From JAENVU01 sp964639075 (GTDB lineage: Bacteria > Actinomycetota > Acidimicrobiia > IMCC26256 > JAENVU01), in assembly GCA_964639075.1 (NCBI GenBank), contig CAZXCB010000042.1, positions 1 through 18,894 on the forward strand: a stretch of DNA of 18,894 bases, given 5' to 3'. The position numbers and the translations under genes are program-made. The first letter of the stretch is position 1; the number at the start of each line of letters is the position of its first letter. Positions 6,698 to 13,736 of the stretch are shown piece after piece. Under the pieces are notes generated by a model. That model saw only the letters and a list, made by a program, of their open reading frames with translations, ran no database searches and was not told the DNA's origin.

Positions 6698-7762
6698 ATG
6701 CCCCCCTCGACGCGGTTTCCTCTCGGGGTGCCCACGCCCACCGACGACACCGGAGGTCCGCCACCGCACCTGGTCGCGGCACCCGAGCCACCGGTGGCCG
6801 ACGGACCGGACGCGTACGAAGGGCCCGACGCACCCGTCGCGGCCTCGGAGGTCACGCGCGAGCGGCGCGGCGCCGTCGTCGACCTGAACGACCGCGAGGA
6901 CGCGAGCGCCCGGCGCGTCGCGCTCGTCCCGTCACCGCGGCCCGAGCGCCTCGACCTCACCGACGGCGAGCAGGAGATCCGGCGCGGCGACGTCGACGCG
7001 TACGGGCGCAGCGAGCACATGCGCGAGCTCGCCCGCCGTCTGTACGACCCGATGTACCGGCACTGGTTCCGCGCCCAATGGGAGGGGCTCGAGCACATCC
7101 CCACCGACGGGGGCGCGCTGCTCGTGGCGAACCACGCCGGCGCGATCCCCGCCGATGCGCCGGTGATCATGCACGGCATCGAGACCGAGCTGCACCGACC
7201 GGTGTACGGGCTCGCCGAGAACCTGTTCCGCGCGATCCCGTTCGTCGGCACGATGTGGTCGCGGCTCGGCGGCGTCGCCGCGCACCCGGACAACGCGTTC
7301 CGACTCCTGCACGACGACAAGCAGCTTGTGCTCGTGTTCCCCGAAGGCACCAAGGGCACCGGCAAGACCTACCGCGACCGCTACAAGCTCCACCGGTTCG
7401 GACGCGCCGGCTTCGTCGAGATCGCGATGCGCTCGGGCGTGCCCGTCATCCCGATCGCGGTCGTGGGCAACGAGGAAGCGATGCCGATCGTGTTCAAGAG
7501 CCGCCGCATGGCCGCGCTGCTGAACATCCCCTACTTCCCCGTGACCGCGAACATGCTCGCGTTCGGTCCGGCAGGGCTCGGCGTGTACTTCCCGGCCAAG
7601 TTCCGCATCCGCGTCCTTCCGCCGGTGTACTTCGACGTGGCTCCCGACCAGGAGCGCTACCCGCGCGCCCAGGTCATGGACGACGCCGACCGCATCCGCG
7701 ACGCGATCCAGGACGCCCTCTACGACATGCTGCGGACCCGCCGCAGCGTGTGGCGGGGCTGA
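6698..7762 (+). CDS. Lysophospholipid/glycerolipid acyltransferase (PlsC-like)
   Basis: This 354-residue protein transfers acyl groups to lipid acceptors at the membrane. The acyltransferase domain covers about 125-340: VANHAGAIPAD (N145, H146, with Asp153), FPEGTKGTGK (214-223) and GVPVIPIAVVGNEE (247-260). The spacing is H-x6-D rather than the classical H-x4-D of PlsC, a variant I associate with actinobacterial and TMEM68-like members. The first 100 residues are a Pro/Asp-rich, probably disordered extension, and no ribosome binding site precedes the ATG at 6698, so the real start could be an internal GTG. It is followed 3 bases later by the SDR gene. M. tuberculosis Rv0502 and Rv0501 are, from memory, a similar neighbouring pair. 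Confidence 0.88.
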   Translation: MPPSTRFPLGVPTPTDDTGGPPPHLVAAPEPPVADGPDAYEGPDAPVAASEVTRERRGAVVDLNDREDASARRVALVPSPRPERLDLTDGEQEIRRGDVDAYGRSEHMRELARRLYDPMYRHWFRAQWEGLEHIPTDGGALLVANHAGAIPADAPVIMHGIETELHRPVYGLAENLFRAIPFVGTMWSRLGGVAAHPDNAFRLLHDDKQLVLVFPEGTKGTGKTYRDRYKLHRFGRAGFVEIAMRSGVPVIPIAVVGNEEAMPIVFKSRRMAALLNIPYFPVTANMLAFGPAGLGVYFPAKFRIRVLPPVYFDVAPDQERYPRAQVMDDADRIRDAIQDALYDMLRTRRSVWRG

Positions 7763-7765
7763 GCC

Positions 7766-8797
7766 GTGCGCGTCCTCGTCACCGGGCTCGGGACGTTCTG
7801 GGGCAGCCACCTCGCGCAGCGGCTCGAGGCGATCCCCGAGGTCGAGATGATCGTGGGTCTCGACACCGACCCACCGCGCCTGCCGCTCGAGCGCACCGAG
7901 TTCGTGCGGGCCGATTCGAACTACTCGATCCTGGACCGCATCGTGCGCGCGACCCAGGTGGACACGATCCTGCACACCCACCTGATCGTCGACTCCACGG
8001 AGCTTCCCGGTCGGGCACTCCACGAGATCAACGTCATCGGCACGATGAACCTGCTCGCCGCCGCGGGGGCCGCCGGCAGCCCGGTGCGCAAGGTGATCGT
8101 CAAGAGCTCGACGCTCACCTACGGCTCGAACTACCAGGACCCGTACTTCTTCCGCGAGTCGATGCCACGCACCCGCGCCCCGCGCACGCGCGTCGAGCGC
8201 TCGCTCATCGAGTCGGCGTCGTTCGTGCGCGACTTCGCGATCGACAACCCGCACGTGACCGTCACCAAGCTGCGGTTCACGAACGTGCTCGGTGACGACG
8301 TCATGACCCCGTTCTCGAAGGCGCTCCGCCTCCCGCTCGTGCCGGAGATCTTCGGGTTCGACCCGCGCCTGCAGTTCACGCACCAGGAGGACGTCACCGG
8401 GGCGATGGTCTTCTCCACGCTCCACGACGTCCCGGGCGTGTTCAACGTGGCGGGCGACGGCTCGCTGCCGTGGAGCGAGGTCTGCGCGATCGTCGGCAAG
8501 CGGCGCATCGCGCTGCCGCCGCTGCTCACGCAATGGGCCGCCGAGCCGCTGCGCATGGCGCGGGTCATCGACCTGCCCCCCGAGATGCTGTCCCTGCTGC
8601 GCTACGGCCGCGCCGTCGACAACAGCCGCTTCAAGCGCACGGGATTCCACTACCGCTACTCCACCGCCGGGACCGTCAACGCGTTCGCCCGGAGCCTGCG
8701 CCTCGAGACCGCGGTCGGGAGCAGCCGGCCCGCCTACGAGTACGAGCGCGACGTCGAGACGTTCTTCCGGCACTCGCCGGCGGTCCTGCGCGAGTAG
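7766..8797 (+). CDS. Atypical NAD-dependent epimerase/dehydratase (extended SDR)
   Basis: This 343-residue protein has a Rossmann start (MRVLVTGLGTFWGSHLA) and an extended-SDR architecture: D33 after beta-2, KSSTLTYGS near 113-121 carrying the usual Ser and a Tyr-Gly, and KLRFTNVLG in the substrate domain. The normal catalytic YxxxK is not present; the equivalent region reads RTRVERSLIE (140-149). The middle Gly of the nucleotide motif is T10. It may thus bind a nucleotide or nucleotide sugar without standard redox catalysis. The GTG start is 3 bases after the acyltransferase stop and the two are surely co-transcribed, which suggests a role in lipid or glycolipid metabolism. It resembles the mycobacterial GalE2-type proteins. 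Confidence 0.88.
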   Translation: MRVLVTGLGTFWGSHLAQRLEAIPEVEMIVGLDTDPPRLPLERTEFVRADSNYSILDRIVRATQVDTILHTHLIVDSTELPGRALHEINVIGTMNLLAAAGAAGSPVRKVIVKSSTLTYGSNYQDPYFFRESMPRTRAPRTRVERSLIESASFVRDFAIDNPHVTVTKLRFTNVLGDDVMTPFSKALRLPLVPEIFGFDPRLQFTHQEDVTGAMVFSTLHDVPGVFNVAGDGSLPWSEVCAIVGKRRIALPPLLTQWAAEPLRMARVIDLPPEMLSLLRYGRAVDNSRFKRTGFHYRYSTAGTVNAFARSLRLETAVGSSRPAYEYERDVETFFRHSPAVLRE

Positions 8798-8806
8798 AAC
8801 GCACGC

Positions 8807-9538
8807 ATGCCCCTGCACGTCGACCGCCGCGACCGCGTCGCGATCCTCACCCTCGACGACCCCGAGCGGCGGAACGCCCTCACCGCGCCCCTGGTCGCGG
8901 ACATCGTCACCGCGATGGACGCGCTCGACGACGATCCCGAGATCGGTGCGGTCGTCGTCACCGGCGCGCCGCCGGCGTTCTGCTCCGGCGCCGACGTGCA
9001 CGCGCTCCGGGCCATGGCCGACGGCACGCAGGAGCCGGCCGACGTCCGCGACATCTACGCGGGGTTCCTGCGCATCCTGCAATCGCCACTCCCGACCGTC
9101 GCCGCGGTCAACGGACCGGCGGTCGGCGCCGGGTGCAACCTCGCGCTCGCGTGCGATCTGCGGATCGCCGGAACCGGCGCGGTGTTCGACGCCCGGTTCC
9201 TCCGCATCGGGATCCACCCCGGTGGCGGTCACACCTGGCTGCTCCATCGGGCCGCCGGTCCGCAGGCGACGGCCGCCATGGACCTCTTCGGCGCACGGCT
9301 CGACGGAGAGCGGGCGGCCACGGTCGGTCTCGCGTGGGAATGCGTGCCCGACGCCGAGCTCCTCGACCGGGCCGTCGAGCACGCCACCCGGGCCGCCGAG
9401 ATCCCCCGCGAGCTGGCGATCCGGACGAAGGCGACGCTGCGCCACGCCGCCGGTCCGATCGACCACGACGCCGCCATGCGCGAGGAGCTGACCCACCAGG
9501 TGTGGTCGCTGCGCCGCGGTGCGGGGCCGGGGCACTGA
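8807..9538 (+). CDS. Enoyl-CoA hydratase/isomerase family protein (crotonase fold)
   Basis: This 243-residue crotonase superfamily member retains the acyl-CoA pocket and oxyanion-hole loops FCSGAD (58-63) and PAVGAGCNLALACDLRI (104-120). Aligning by eye with rat mitochondrial enoyl-CoA hydratase, Glu144 corresponds to N111 and Glu164 to F131 (correct 20-residue spacing), so both hydration glutamates are missing. GIHPGGGHTW is kept. A hydratase role is therefore unlikely; isomerase, thioesterase, hydrolase or binding roles within the superfamily are possible. The ATG at 8807 is 9 bases after the SDR stop, which makes it the third gene of an acyltransferase - SDR - crotonase operon. Confidence 0.92.
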   Translation: MPLHVDRRDRVAILTLDDPERRNALTAPLVADIVTAMDALDDDPEIGAVVVTGAPPAFCSGADVHALRAMADGTQEPADVRDIYAGFLRILQSPLPTVAAVNGPAVGAGCNLALACDLRIAGTGAVFDARFLRIGIHPGGGHTWLLHRAAGPQATAAMDLFGARLDGERAATVGLAWECVPDAELLDRAVEHATRAAEIPRELAIRTKATLRHAAGPIDHDAAMREELTHQVWSLRRGAGPGH

Positions 9539-9597
9539 TCAGCGGGGTCCGCAGTGGCCCCCGGTCGGTGGACGCGGGGTTCGGCGGGCCGCGGCGT

Positions 9598-9603
9598 TAC
9601 GCT
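9598..9603 (+). promoter_or_regulatory. Leaderless -10 box before the membrane-anchored protein gene
   Basis: TACGCT ends 8 bases before the GTG at 9612 (11 before the adjacent ATG). There is no ribosome binding site, which supports leaderless translation. Confidence 0.45.
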
Positions 9604-9611
9604 CGCCGCCG

Positions 9612-10235
9612 GTGATGACCGACGACGCCCCGGCGGGAGAGCCGCTCGAAGCCATCCCGGTCGAGACCGCAGCCGGTTCACCGATCACGACGGTCGTCGC
9701 GTGGATGCTCGTCGTCGTCGCCGTCGCCGGCGTCGCGTTCTGGATCTGGACCCGGTGGATCGATCCCTCGGTCGGCGGCACGATCGACCGCTACGTCCAC
9801 AAGGAGTCCGGCGTCGTGTTCGAGGATCCGGGAGCGGGCTTCCGCGTCGTGACGCCCACGCAGTGGCACCGCACCCTCGGAACGAACCAATGGGGTCAGA
9901 CCGTCACCGTCACCGACCGCGTCGGCGACTACGAGTTCGAGGTCACGAAGACTCCGCAGCCGCCGACTGCGGTCGAGAACTACGACGCTGCGCTCAACAC
10001 GCTCGCGGGTCAGCTCGCCGGCGGCGTGAACGGCGAGATCGTCGAGCAGAGCAAGCCGATCGTGCTCGGCGAGCTGGTCTTCAAGTCGATCGTGTTCCGC
10101 AAGGGCGACACGTACTGGCGCGCGTGGCTCGAGCTCATGAAGGACCGCGTGTACACGATCGTCGGGCGGCTGCCGAGCTCCGATCCCGCACCGTTCAAGC
10201 GATTCGCCGAGTCCTTCTCGATCCTCGGCGCCTGA
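9612..10235 (+). CDS. Single-pass membrane protein of unknown function
   Basis: This 207-residue protein starts VMTDDAPAGE; either the GTG at 9612 or the ATG three bases later could be used, and the -10 spacing favours the GTG. A single hydrophobic helix lies at about 26-46 after a short acidic N-terminus, followed by an aromatic WIWTRW. The rest is a soluble beta-rich domain likely outside the membrane. The domain (GVVFEDPGAGFRVVTPTQW to FKRFAESFSI) resembles PsbP/LpqN-like lipid-associated or stress domains in its general layout, but I do not recognise a specific family. It has its own promoter after the crotonase gene. Confidence 0.8.
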   Translation: MMTDDAPAGEPLEAIPVETAAGSPITTVVAWMLVVVAVAGVAFWIWTRWIDPSVGGTIDRYVHKESGVVFEDPGAGFRVVTPTQWHRTLGTNQWGQTVTVTDRVGDYEFEVTKTPQPPTAVENYDAALNTLAGQLAGGVNGEIVEQSKPIVLGELVFKSIVFRKGDTYWRAWLELMKDRVYTIVGRLPSSDPAPFKRFAESFSILGA

Positions 10236-10246
10236 GGAGGGCGCGC

Positions 10247-10313
10247 CGATCGGCACCAGGCGGCTCCGGGATTCGAGACCGATCGGCACCAGGCGGCTCC
10301 GGGATTTCGAGAC
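10247..10313. repeat. Two-copy 33/34-base tandem repeat
   Basis: A 33-base unit (10247-10279, starting CGATCGGCACCAGGCGG) is followed without a spacer by a second copy (10280-10313) that differs only by one extra T. It lies between the convergent ends of the membrane protein and GNAT genes. It is not CRISPR-like because there is no spacer. Confidence 0.9.
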
Positions 10314-10343
10314 CGCGTGGCGCGCCCGTGGCCGGAGCGGCCC

Positions 10344-10358
10344 GGCGCCGCAGGCGCC
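10344..10358. terminator. Possible bidirectional hairpin between convergent genes
   Basis: GGCGCC-GCA-GGCGCC forms a 6-base GC stem with a 3-base loop in the 151-base convergent intergenic stretch. No T run follows, so its function as a terminator is uncertain. Confidence 0.3.
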
Positions 10359-10386
10359 ATGAGCGGGAGAGGAGACCACCCGGCGC

Positions 10387-11004
10387 TCAACCGGCGGGCA
10401 CGAGGAGCGCGTCGAACTCCTCGCGCCGCGCGTGCCACTCCTCCACGGTGATCGCGTAGCGCACATGGTCCTCGTAGACGCCGTCGATCTGCAGGTAGCG
10501 CACCGACGTGCCCTCCTCGCGCAAGCCGAGCTTGGTCGCGACCCGCCGGCTCGCCGCGTTCCGCGGCACGATCGCGGCCTCCAACCGGTGCAGGCGCAGC
10601 TCCTCGAAGCCGTAGCGGATGATGACGGCGACGCCCTCGGGCACGTACCCGTGACCGGCGTGCCGTTCGTCCACCCAGTACCCGATCGACGCCGACTGGA
10701 ACGGCCCGCGCTGGAGCGTGCCGAGGCTGACCTCACCGATGAGCTGCTCCCCCGCTCGGAGGAACAGGCCGAAGCCGTGCGCGGCGTCGAACTGGCGCTG
10801 CCGGTCCCACGCCGCGCACCGCGCCCGGAACGCGTCGACGTCGGCGACGGGATCCGCCGATCCCGGCTCGGGCCGTGGCTCCCACCGCTCGAGCCAGTGG
10901 CGGCTCGCGAGTCGGACCTCGCGCCACTCGGGGAAGTCCTGCGCGCGCAACGGCCGAAGGAACACCCTTCCGCCCTCGAGCTGCAGCGGCTCGTGCCGCC
11001 TCAT
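10387..11004 (-). CDS. GNAT family N-acetyltransferase (RimJ/RimL-like)
   Basis: This 205-residue protein begins with the RimJ-type strand GRVFLRPLRAQDFPEW. It continues through GEVSLGTLQRG, IGYWVDERHAGHGYVPEGV (acetyl-CoA pyrophosphate loop) and the C-terminal ASRRVATKLGLREEG signature. RimJ/RimL relatives acetylate N-terminal or antibiotic amines; the acceptor here is unknown. Its ATG overlaps the stop codon of the upstream AMP-forming synthetase (ATGA at 11004-11001), so the two are translationally coupled. A link to lysine acetylation of the synthetase is conceivable, but this subfamily is not the Pat/AcuA type. Confidence 0.92.
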   Translation of the reverse strand: MRRHEPLQLEGGRVFLRPLRAQDFPEWREVRLASRHWLERWEPRPEPGSADPVADVDAFRARCAAWDRQRQFDAAHGFGLFLRAGEQLIGEVSLGTLQRGPFQSASIGYWVDERHAGHGYVPEGVAVIIRYGFEELRLHRLEAAIVPRNAASRRVATKLGLREEGTSVRYLQIDGVYEDHVRYAITVEEWHARREEFDALLVPAG

Positions 11005-12965
11005 CGCGCGCTCGCGATCGCGTCGAGCGCGGCCGGGTCCTCGAGCCCCGAGAGATCTCCCGGCGCCTGGCCGAGCGCGACCGCGCGGATGGTCCGGCGC
11101 ATGATCTTGTTGCTCCGCGTCTTGGGCAGCGCGGTGGTCACGTGCACCGCCGAGGGCGTGAACGCCTTCCCCAGCGCGTGACCGACCTGCGCCCGCAGCT
11201 CGGCGCGCAGGTCGTCGGTGACCGCGGTGCCCGGCGCGACCACCACGTAGCAGACCAGCGTCTCGCCCTTGAGCTCATCGGGGAGGCCGACGGCCGCGGC
11301 CTCGACGACCGCAGGGTGCTCCACGAGCGCGGACTCCACCTCGGCCGGACCGAGTCGCTTGCCGGCGAGCTTGATCGTGTCGTCGGAACGACCGTGCAGG
11401 TACCACTGGCCGTTCTCGTCGATGGACGCCCAGTCGCCGTGCCACCAGACGCCCGGCCACCGCGACCAGTACGTCTCGAGGTAGCGGTCGGGCTCCTTCC
11501 ACATGCCGCGTGTCATCGCCGGCCACGGGCGCCGGCACACGAGCTCGCCCACCACGCCGCGCACCGGCCGGCAGTCGTCGTCGACGACGTCGACTGCACA
11601 GCCCAGCGCCGGGCCGCCGAGCGAGCAGGGCGCGATCGGCTCCACCACGTGCGGCGCGAGGAAGCAACCGACCTCGGTCCCGCCGCTCACGTTGATCACC
11701 GGGCACCGCTCCCCGCCCACCGTGGTGAAGTACCACCACCACGGGCCCTCGTTCCACGGCTCGCCCGTCGAGCCGAGCACGCGCAGCGACGACAGGTCGT
11801 GCGCGTGCACGGGATCGTCACCGTGGGCCATCAGGGCGCGCACGAGCGTCGGTGAGATGCCGAGGATGGAGATCCGGTGGCGGGCGACCATCGCCCACAG
11901 CCGGTCGGGGCCGGGGTGGTCGGGGGCGCCGTCGTAGCAGAACATGGTGGCGCCCCAGGCGAGCGTCCCGAAGATCTGCCACGGTCCCATGATCCAGCCG
12001 AGGTCGGTGAGCCAGAACAGCACGTCGTCGCGGTCTCCGCCGGTGACCGTCGACCGGCAGTCGGCCTGGAACCCGACCTCCTCGGCGATCTTGACCACGA
12101 ACCCGCCGTGCACGTGCACGACGCCCTTCGGCGTGCCGGTGGTGCCGCTCGTGTACGCGATGAACAACGGGTGTTCGGCGTCGAGCGGGACTGCGGCGAC
12201 GGGTCCACCGCGGCCGAGCGCGCCGAGCTCCGCGAGCGTGAGGTCACGGCCGGGCGTCATCGGAACCTCGCGCCCGAGGCGGGACACGACCACGACGGTC
12301 GTCACGCCCGGGAGGGTCGCGAGCGCCTCGTCGGCGGTCTCCTTCATCGGCGTGACCTTGCCGCGGCGCGTCGTGCCGTCGGCGGTGACGAGCGCCTTCG
12401 CCTCACCTTCCGCGAGCCGCACCCCGACGGCCTCCGCGCCGTAGCCCGAGAAGATCGGCAGGAAGATCGCCCCGAGCTTCGCGACGGCCATCACCGTGGC
12501 GACCGTCTCGGGCAACATCGGCAGGAACACGCCGACCGCGTCGCCTTCGCCGATGCCGCGCGCGGCGAGGCCACCGGCGATCGCATCGGTCAGCTCACGC
12601 AACTCGGAGTACGTGACGGTGCGGGGCGCGCCCTCCTCGCCTTCCCACACGATCGCGGGGTGATCGGCGCGCCGGGGGTCGTCGGCCCAGCGGTCGACGC
12701 AGACCGACGCCGCGTTGATCCGTCCACCGGTGAACCACGTCGCCCATTCGATGCCCCGCGATTCGTCGAGCACCTCCGAGTACGGCGCGGCGAACGGGAT
12801 CCCGGAGAACCGGACGAACGCGTCCCAGAACCACTCGGGCTCGGCGATCGAGCGCGCCCGCAGAGCGTCGAAGGAGTCGAAGCCGTGCGCGGTCATGAAC
12901 CGGCCGACGTTGCTCGCGGTCAGATCGTCGGGAGTGGGCCGCCAGGCGGCGTCGGATCCAGCCAT
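11001..12965 (-). CDS. AMP-forming acyl-CoA synthetase (acetyl/acetoacetyl-CoA synthetase-like)
   Basis: This 654-residue adenylate-forming enzyme couples a short-chain acid to CoA through an acyl-AMP. It has an acetyl-CoA-synthetase-type N-terminal region (about 30-90), P-loop-like YTSGTTGTPKG (271-281), VINVSGGTEVG, the hinge-region HGDWA and the C-terminal ALPKTRSNKIMRR with catalytic lysine K620. The ATG at 12965 has an AGGAG about 9 bases upstream. It is transcribed divergently from orn. The 5' region carries a possible small leader ORF (12983-13054) and the GNAT gene overlaps its stop. The exact acid (acetate, propionate or acetoacetate) cannot be told from sequence by eye. Confidence 0.93.
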   Translation of the reverse strand: MAGSDAAWRPTPDDLTASNVGRFMTAHGFDSFDALRARSIAEPEWFWDAFVRFSGIPFAAPYSEVLDESRGIEWATWFTGGRINAASVCVDRWADDPRRADHPAIVWEGEEGAPRTVTYSELRELTDAIAGGLAARGIGEGDAVGVFLPMLPETVATVMAVAKLGAIFLPIFSGYGAEAVGVRLAEGEAKALVTADGTTRRGKVTPMKETADEALATLPGVTTVVVVSRLGREVPMTPGRDLTLAELGALGRGGPVAAVPLDAEHPLFIAYTSGTTGTPKGVVHVHGGFVVKIAEEVGFQADCRSTVTGGDRDDVLFWLTDLGWIMGPWQIFGTLAWGATMFCYDGAPDHPGPDRLWAMVARHRISILGISPTLVRALMAHGDDPVHAHDLSSLRVLGSTGEPWNEGPWWWYFTTVGGERCPVINVSGGTEVGCFLAPHVVEPIAPCSLGGPALGCAVDVVDDDCRPVRGVVGELVCRRPWPAMTRGMWKEPDRYLETYWSRWPGVWWHGDWASIDENGQWYLHGRSDDTIKLAGKRLGPAEVESALVEHPAVVEAAAVGLPDELKGETLVCYVVVAPGTAVTDDLRAELRAQVGHALGKAFTPSAVHVTTALPKTRSNKIMRRTIRAVALGQAPGDLSGLEDPAALDAIASAR

Positions 12966-12982
12966 CGTGTCTGCTCCTGGCC

Positions 12983-13054
12983 CTACGGGCCGGGCCGCAG
13001 GGGCCCCGCTCGGCGGGTGCGGTCTCGCTCGATCAGCGTCGGCGCCTCGCTCAC
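12983..13054 (-). CDS. Putative 23-residue leader peptide upstream of the acyl-CoA synthetase
   Basis: A GTG at 13054 opens a 24-codon frame reading VSEAPTLIERDRTRRAGPLR and four more codons (PGP, stop TAG at 12983). A TATCCT -10 box ends exactly 7 bases before the GTG, so the transcript would start at this codon. The synthetase ATG follows 17 bases after the TAG. The last codons overlap GC-rich inverted segments (GGGCC...GGCCC). It could be a regulatory leader ORF or a chance frame; there is no homology evidence. Confidence 0.35.
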   Translation of the reverse strand: MSEAPTLIERDRTRRAGPLRPGP

Positions 13055-13061
13055 GCAGCGC

Positions 13062-13067
13062 AGGATA
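13062..13067 (-). promoter_or_regulatory. -10 box of the acyl-CoA synthetase transcript
   Basis: TATCCT on the minus strand, 7 bases before the GTG of the putative leader ORF. It faces away from the orn -10 at 13083-13088. Confidence 0.5.
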
Positions 13068-13082
13068 CCGGCGCGCCCCGCG

Positions 13083-13088
13083 TAGGGT
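13083..13088 (+). promoter_or_regulatory. Leaderless -10 box of orn
   Basis: TAGGGT ends 7 bases before the orn ATG. No Shine-Dalgarno sequence lies between them. Confidence 0.5.
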
Positions 13089-13095
13089 GCCGGGC

Positions 13096-13716
13096 ATGAC
13101 CGACGCCAACGCTCCCGCCGGCCCGGACGCGGCCGCGAGCACCCCGCCGGGCGCAGCCGACCGACTCGTGTGGATCGACCTGGAGATGACCGGTCTCGAC
13201 ACCGCGCGCCACACGATCGTGGAGATCGCGGTGCTCGTGACCGGTTCGGACCTCGAGCTCGTCGACGACGGCATCGACCTCGTGATCCACGCGTCGCCCG
13301 CGGAGCTCGACCGGATGGACGACTTCGTGCGTGCGATGCACACGAAGTCCGGACTGCTGCCCCAGATCGAGGCGTCGACGACGAGCCTCGCCGCCGCCGG
13401 GGTGCAGGTGCTCGAGTACCTCGGCGAGCGGGTACCGCCCGCCGCCGCGCCGTTGTGCGGGAACTCGATCGGTGTCGACCGTCGCTTCCTCGACCGGTAC
13501 CTGCCCGCGGTCGACCAGTACGTGCACTACCGCAGCATCGACGTCAGCTCGCTCAAGGAGCTCTGCCGCCGCTGGAACCCGTCGGTGCACAAGGGCCGAC
13601 CGGGCAAGGCCGAGACCCACCGCGCGCTCGACGACATCCGCGAGTCGCTCGAGGAGCTCCGCTACTACCGCGACCACTTCCTCACCCTGCCGGCACCCCC
13701 GGCACCGGCCGCGTAG
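13096..13716 (+). CDS. orn: Oligoribonuclease
   Basis: This 206-residue 3'-5' exoribonuclease of the DEDDh class degrades 2-5 nt RNA and pGpG to mononucleotides. Visible catalytic residues are D28 and E30 in WIDLEMTGLD, D128 in NSIGVDRRF and H175/D180 in HRALDDI, all present. SIDVSSLKEL and the RWNP segment are typical of Orn. The N-terminal 22 residues are an Ala/Pro-rich extension beyond the usual start. The ATG at 13096 fits a leaderless promoter. It is divergent from the synthetase and convergent with the EEP-family gene, with only 20 bases to its end. Confidence 0.97.
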   Translation: MTDANAPAGPDAAASTPPGAADRLVWIDLEMTGLDTARHTIVEIAVLVTGSDLELVDDGIDLVIHASPAELDRMDDFVRAMHTKSGLLPQIEASTTSLAAAGVQVLEYLGERVPPAAAPLCGNSIGVDRRFLDRYLPAVDQYVHYRSIDVSSLKELCRRWNPSVHKGRPGKAETHRALDDIRESLEELRYYRDHFLTLPAPPAPAA

Positions 13717-13736
13717 CGCGACGCCGGTCGGGCGAC

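Noticed and set aside
6932..9535. An 867-codon open frame antisense to the lipid operon
   Set aside because: It lies opposite three well-supported genes with clear motifs and shows the His/Asp/Arg bias of a shadow frame.
10247..10313. CRISPR-like repeats
   Set aside because: Only two copies, directly adjacent with no spacer, and no cas genes nearby.
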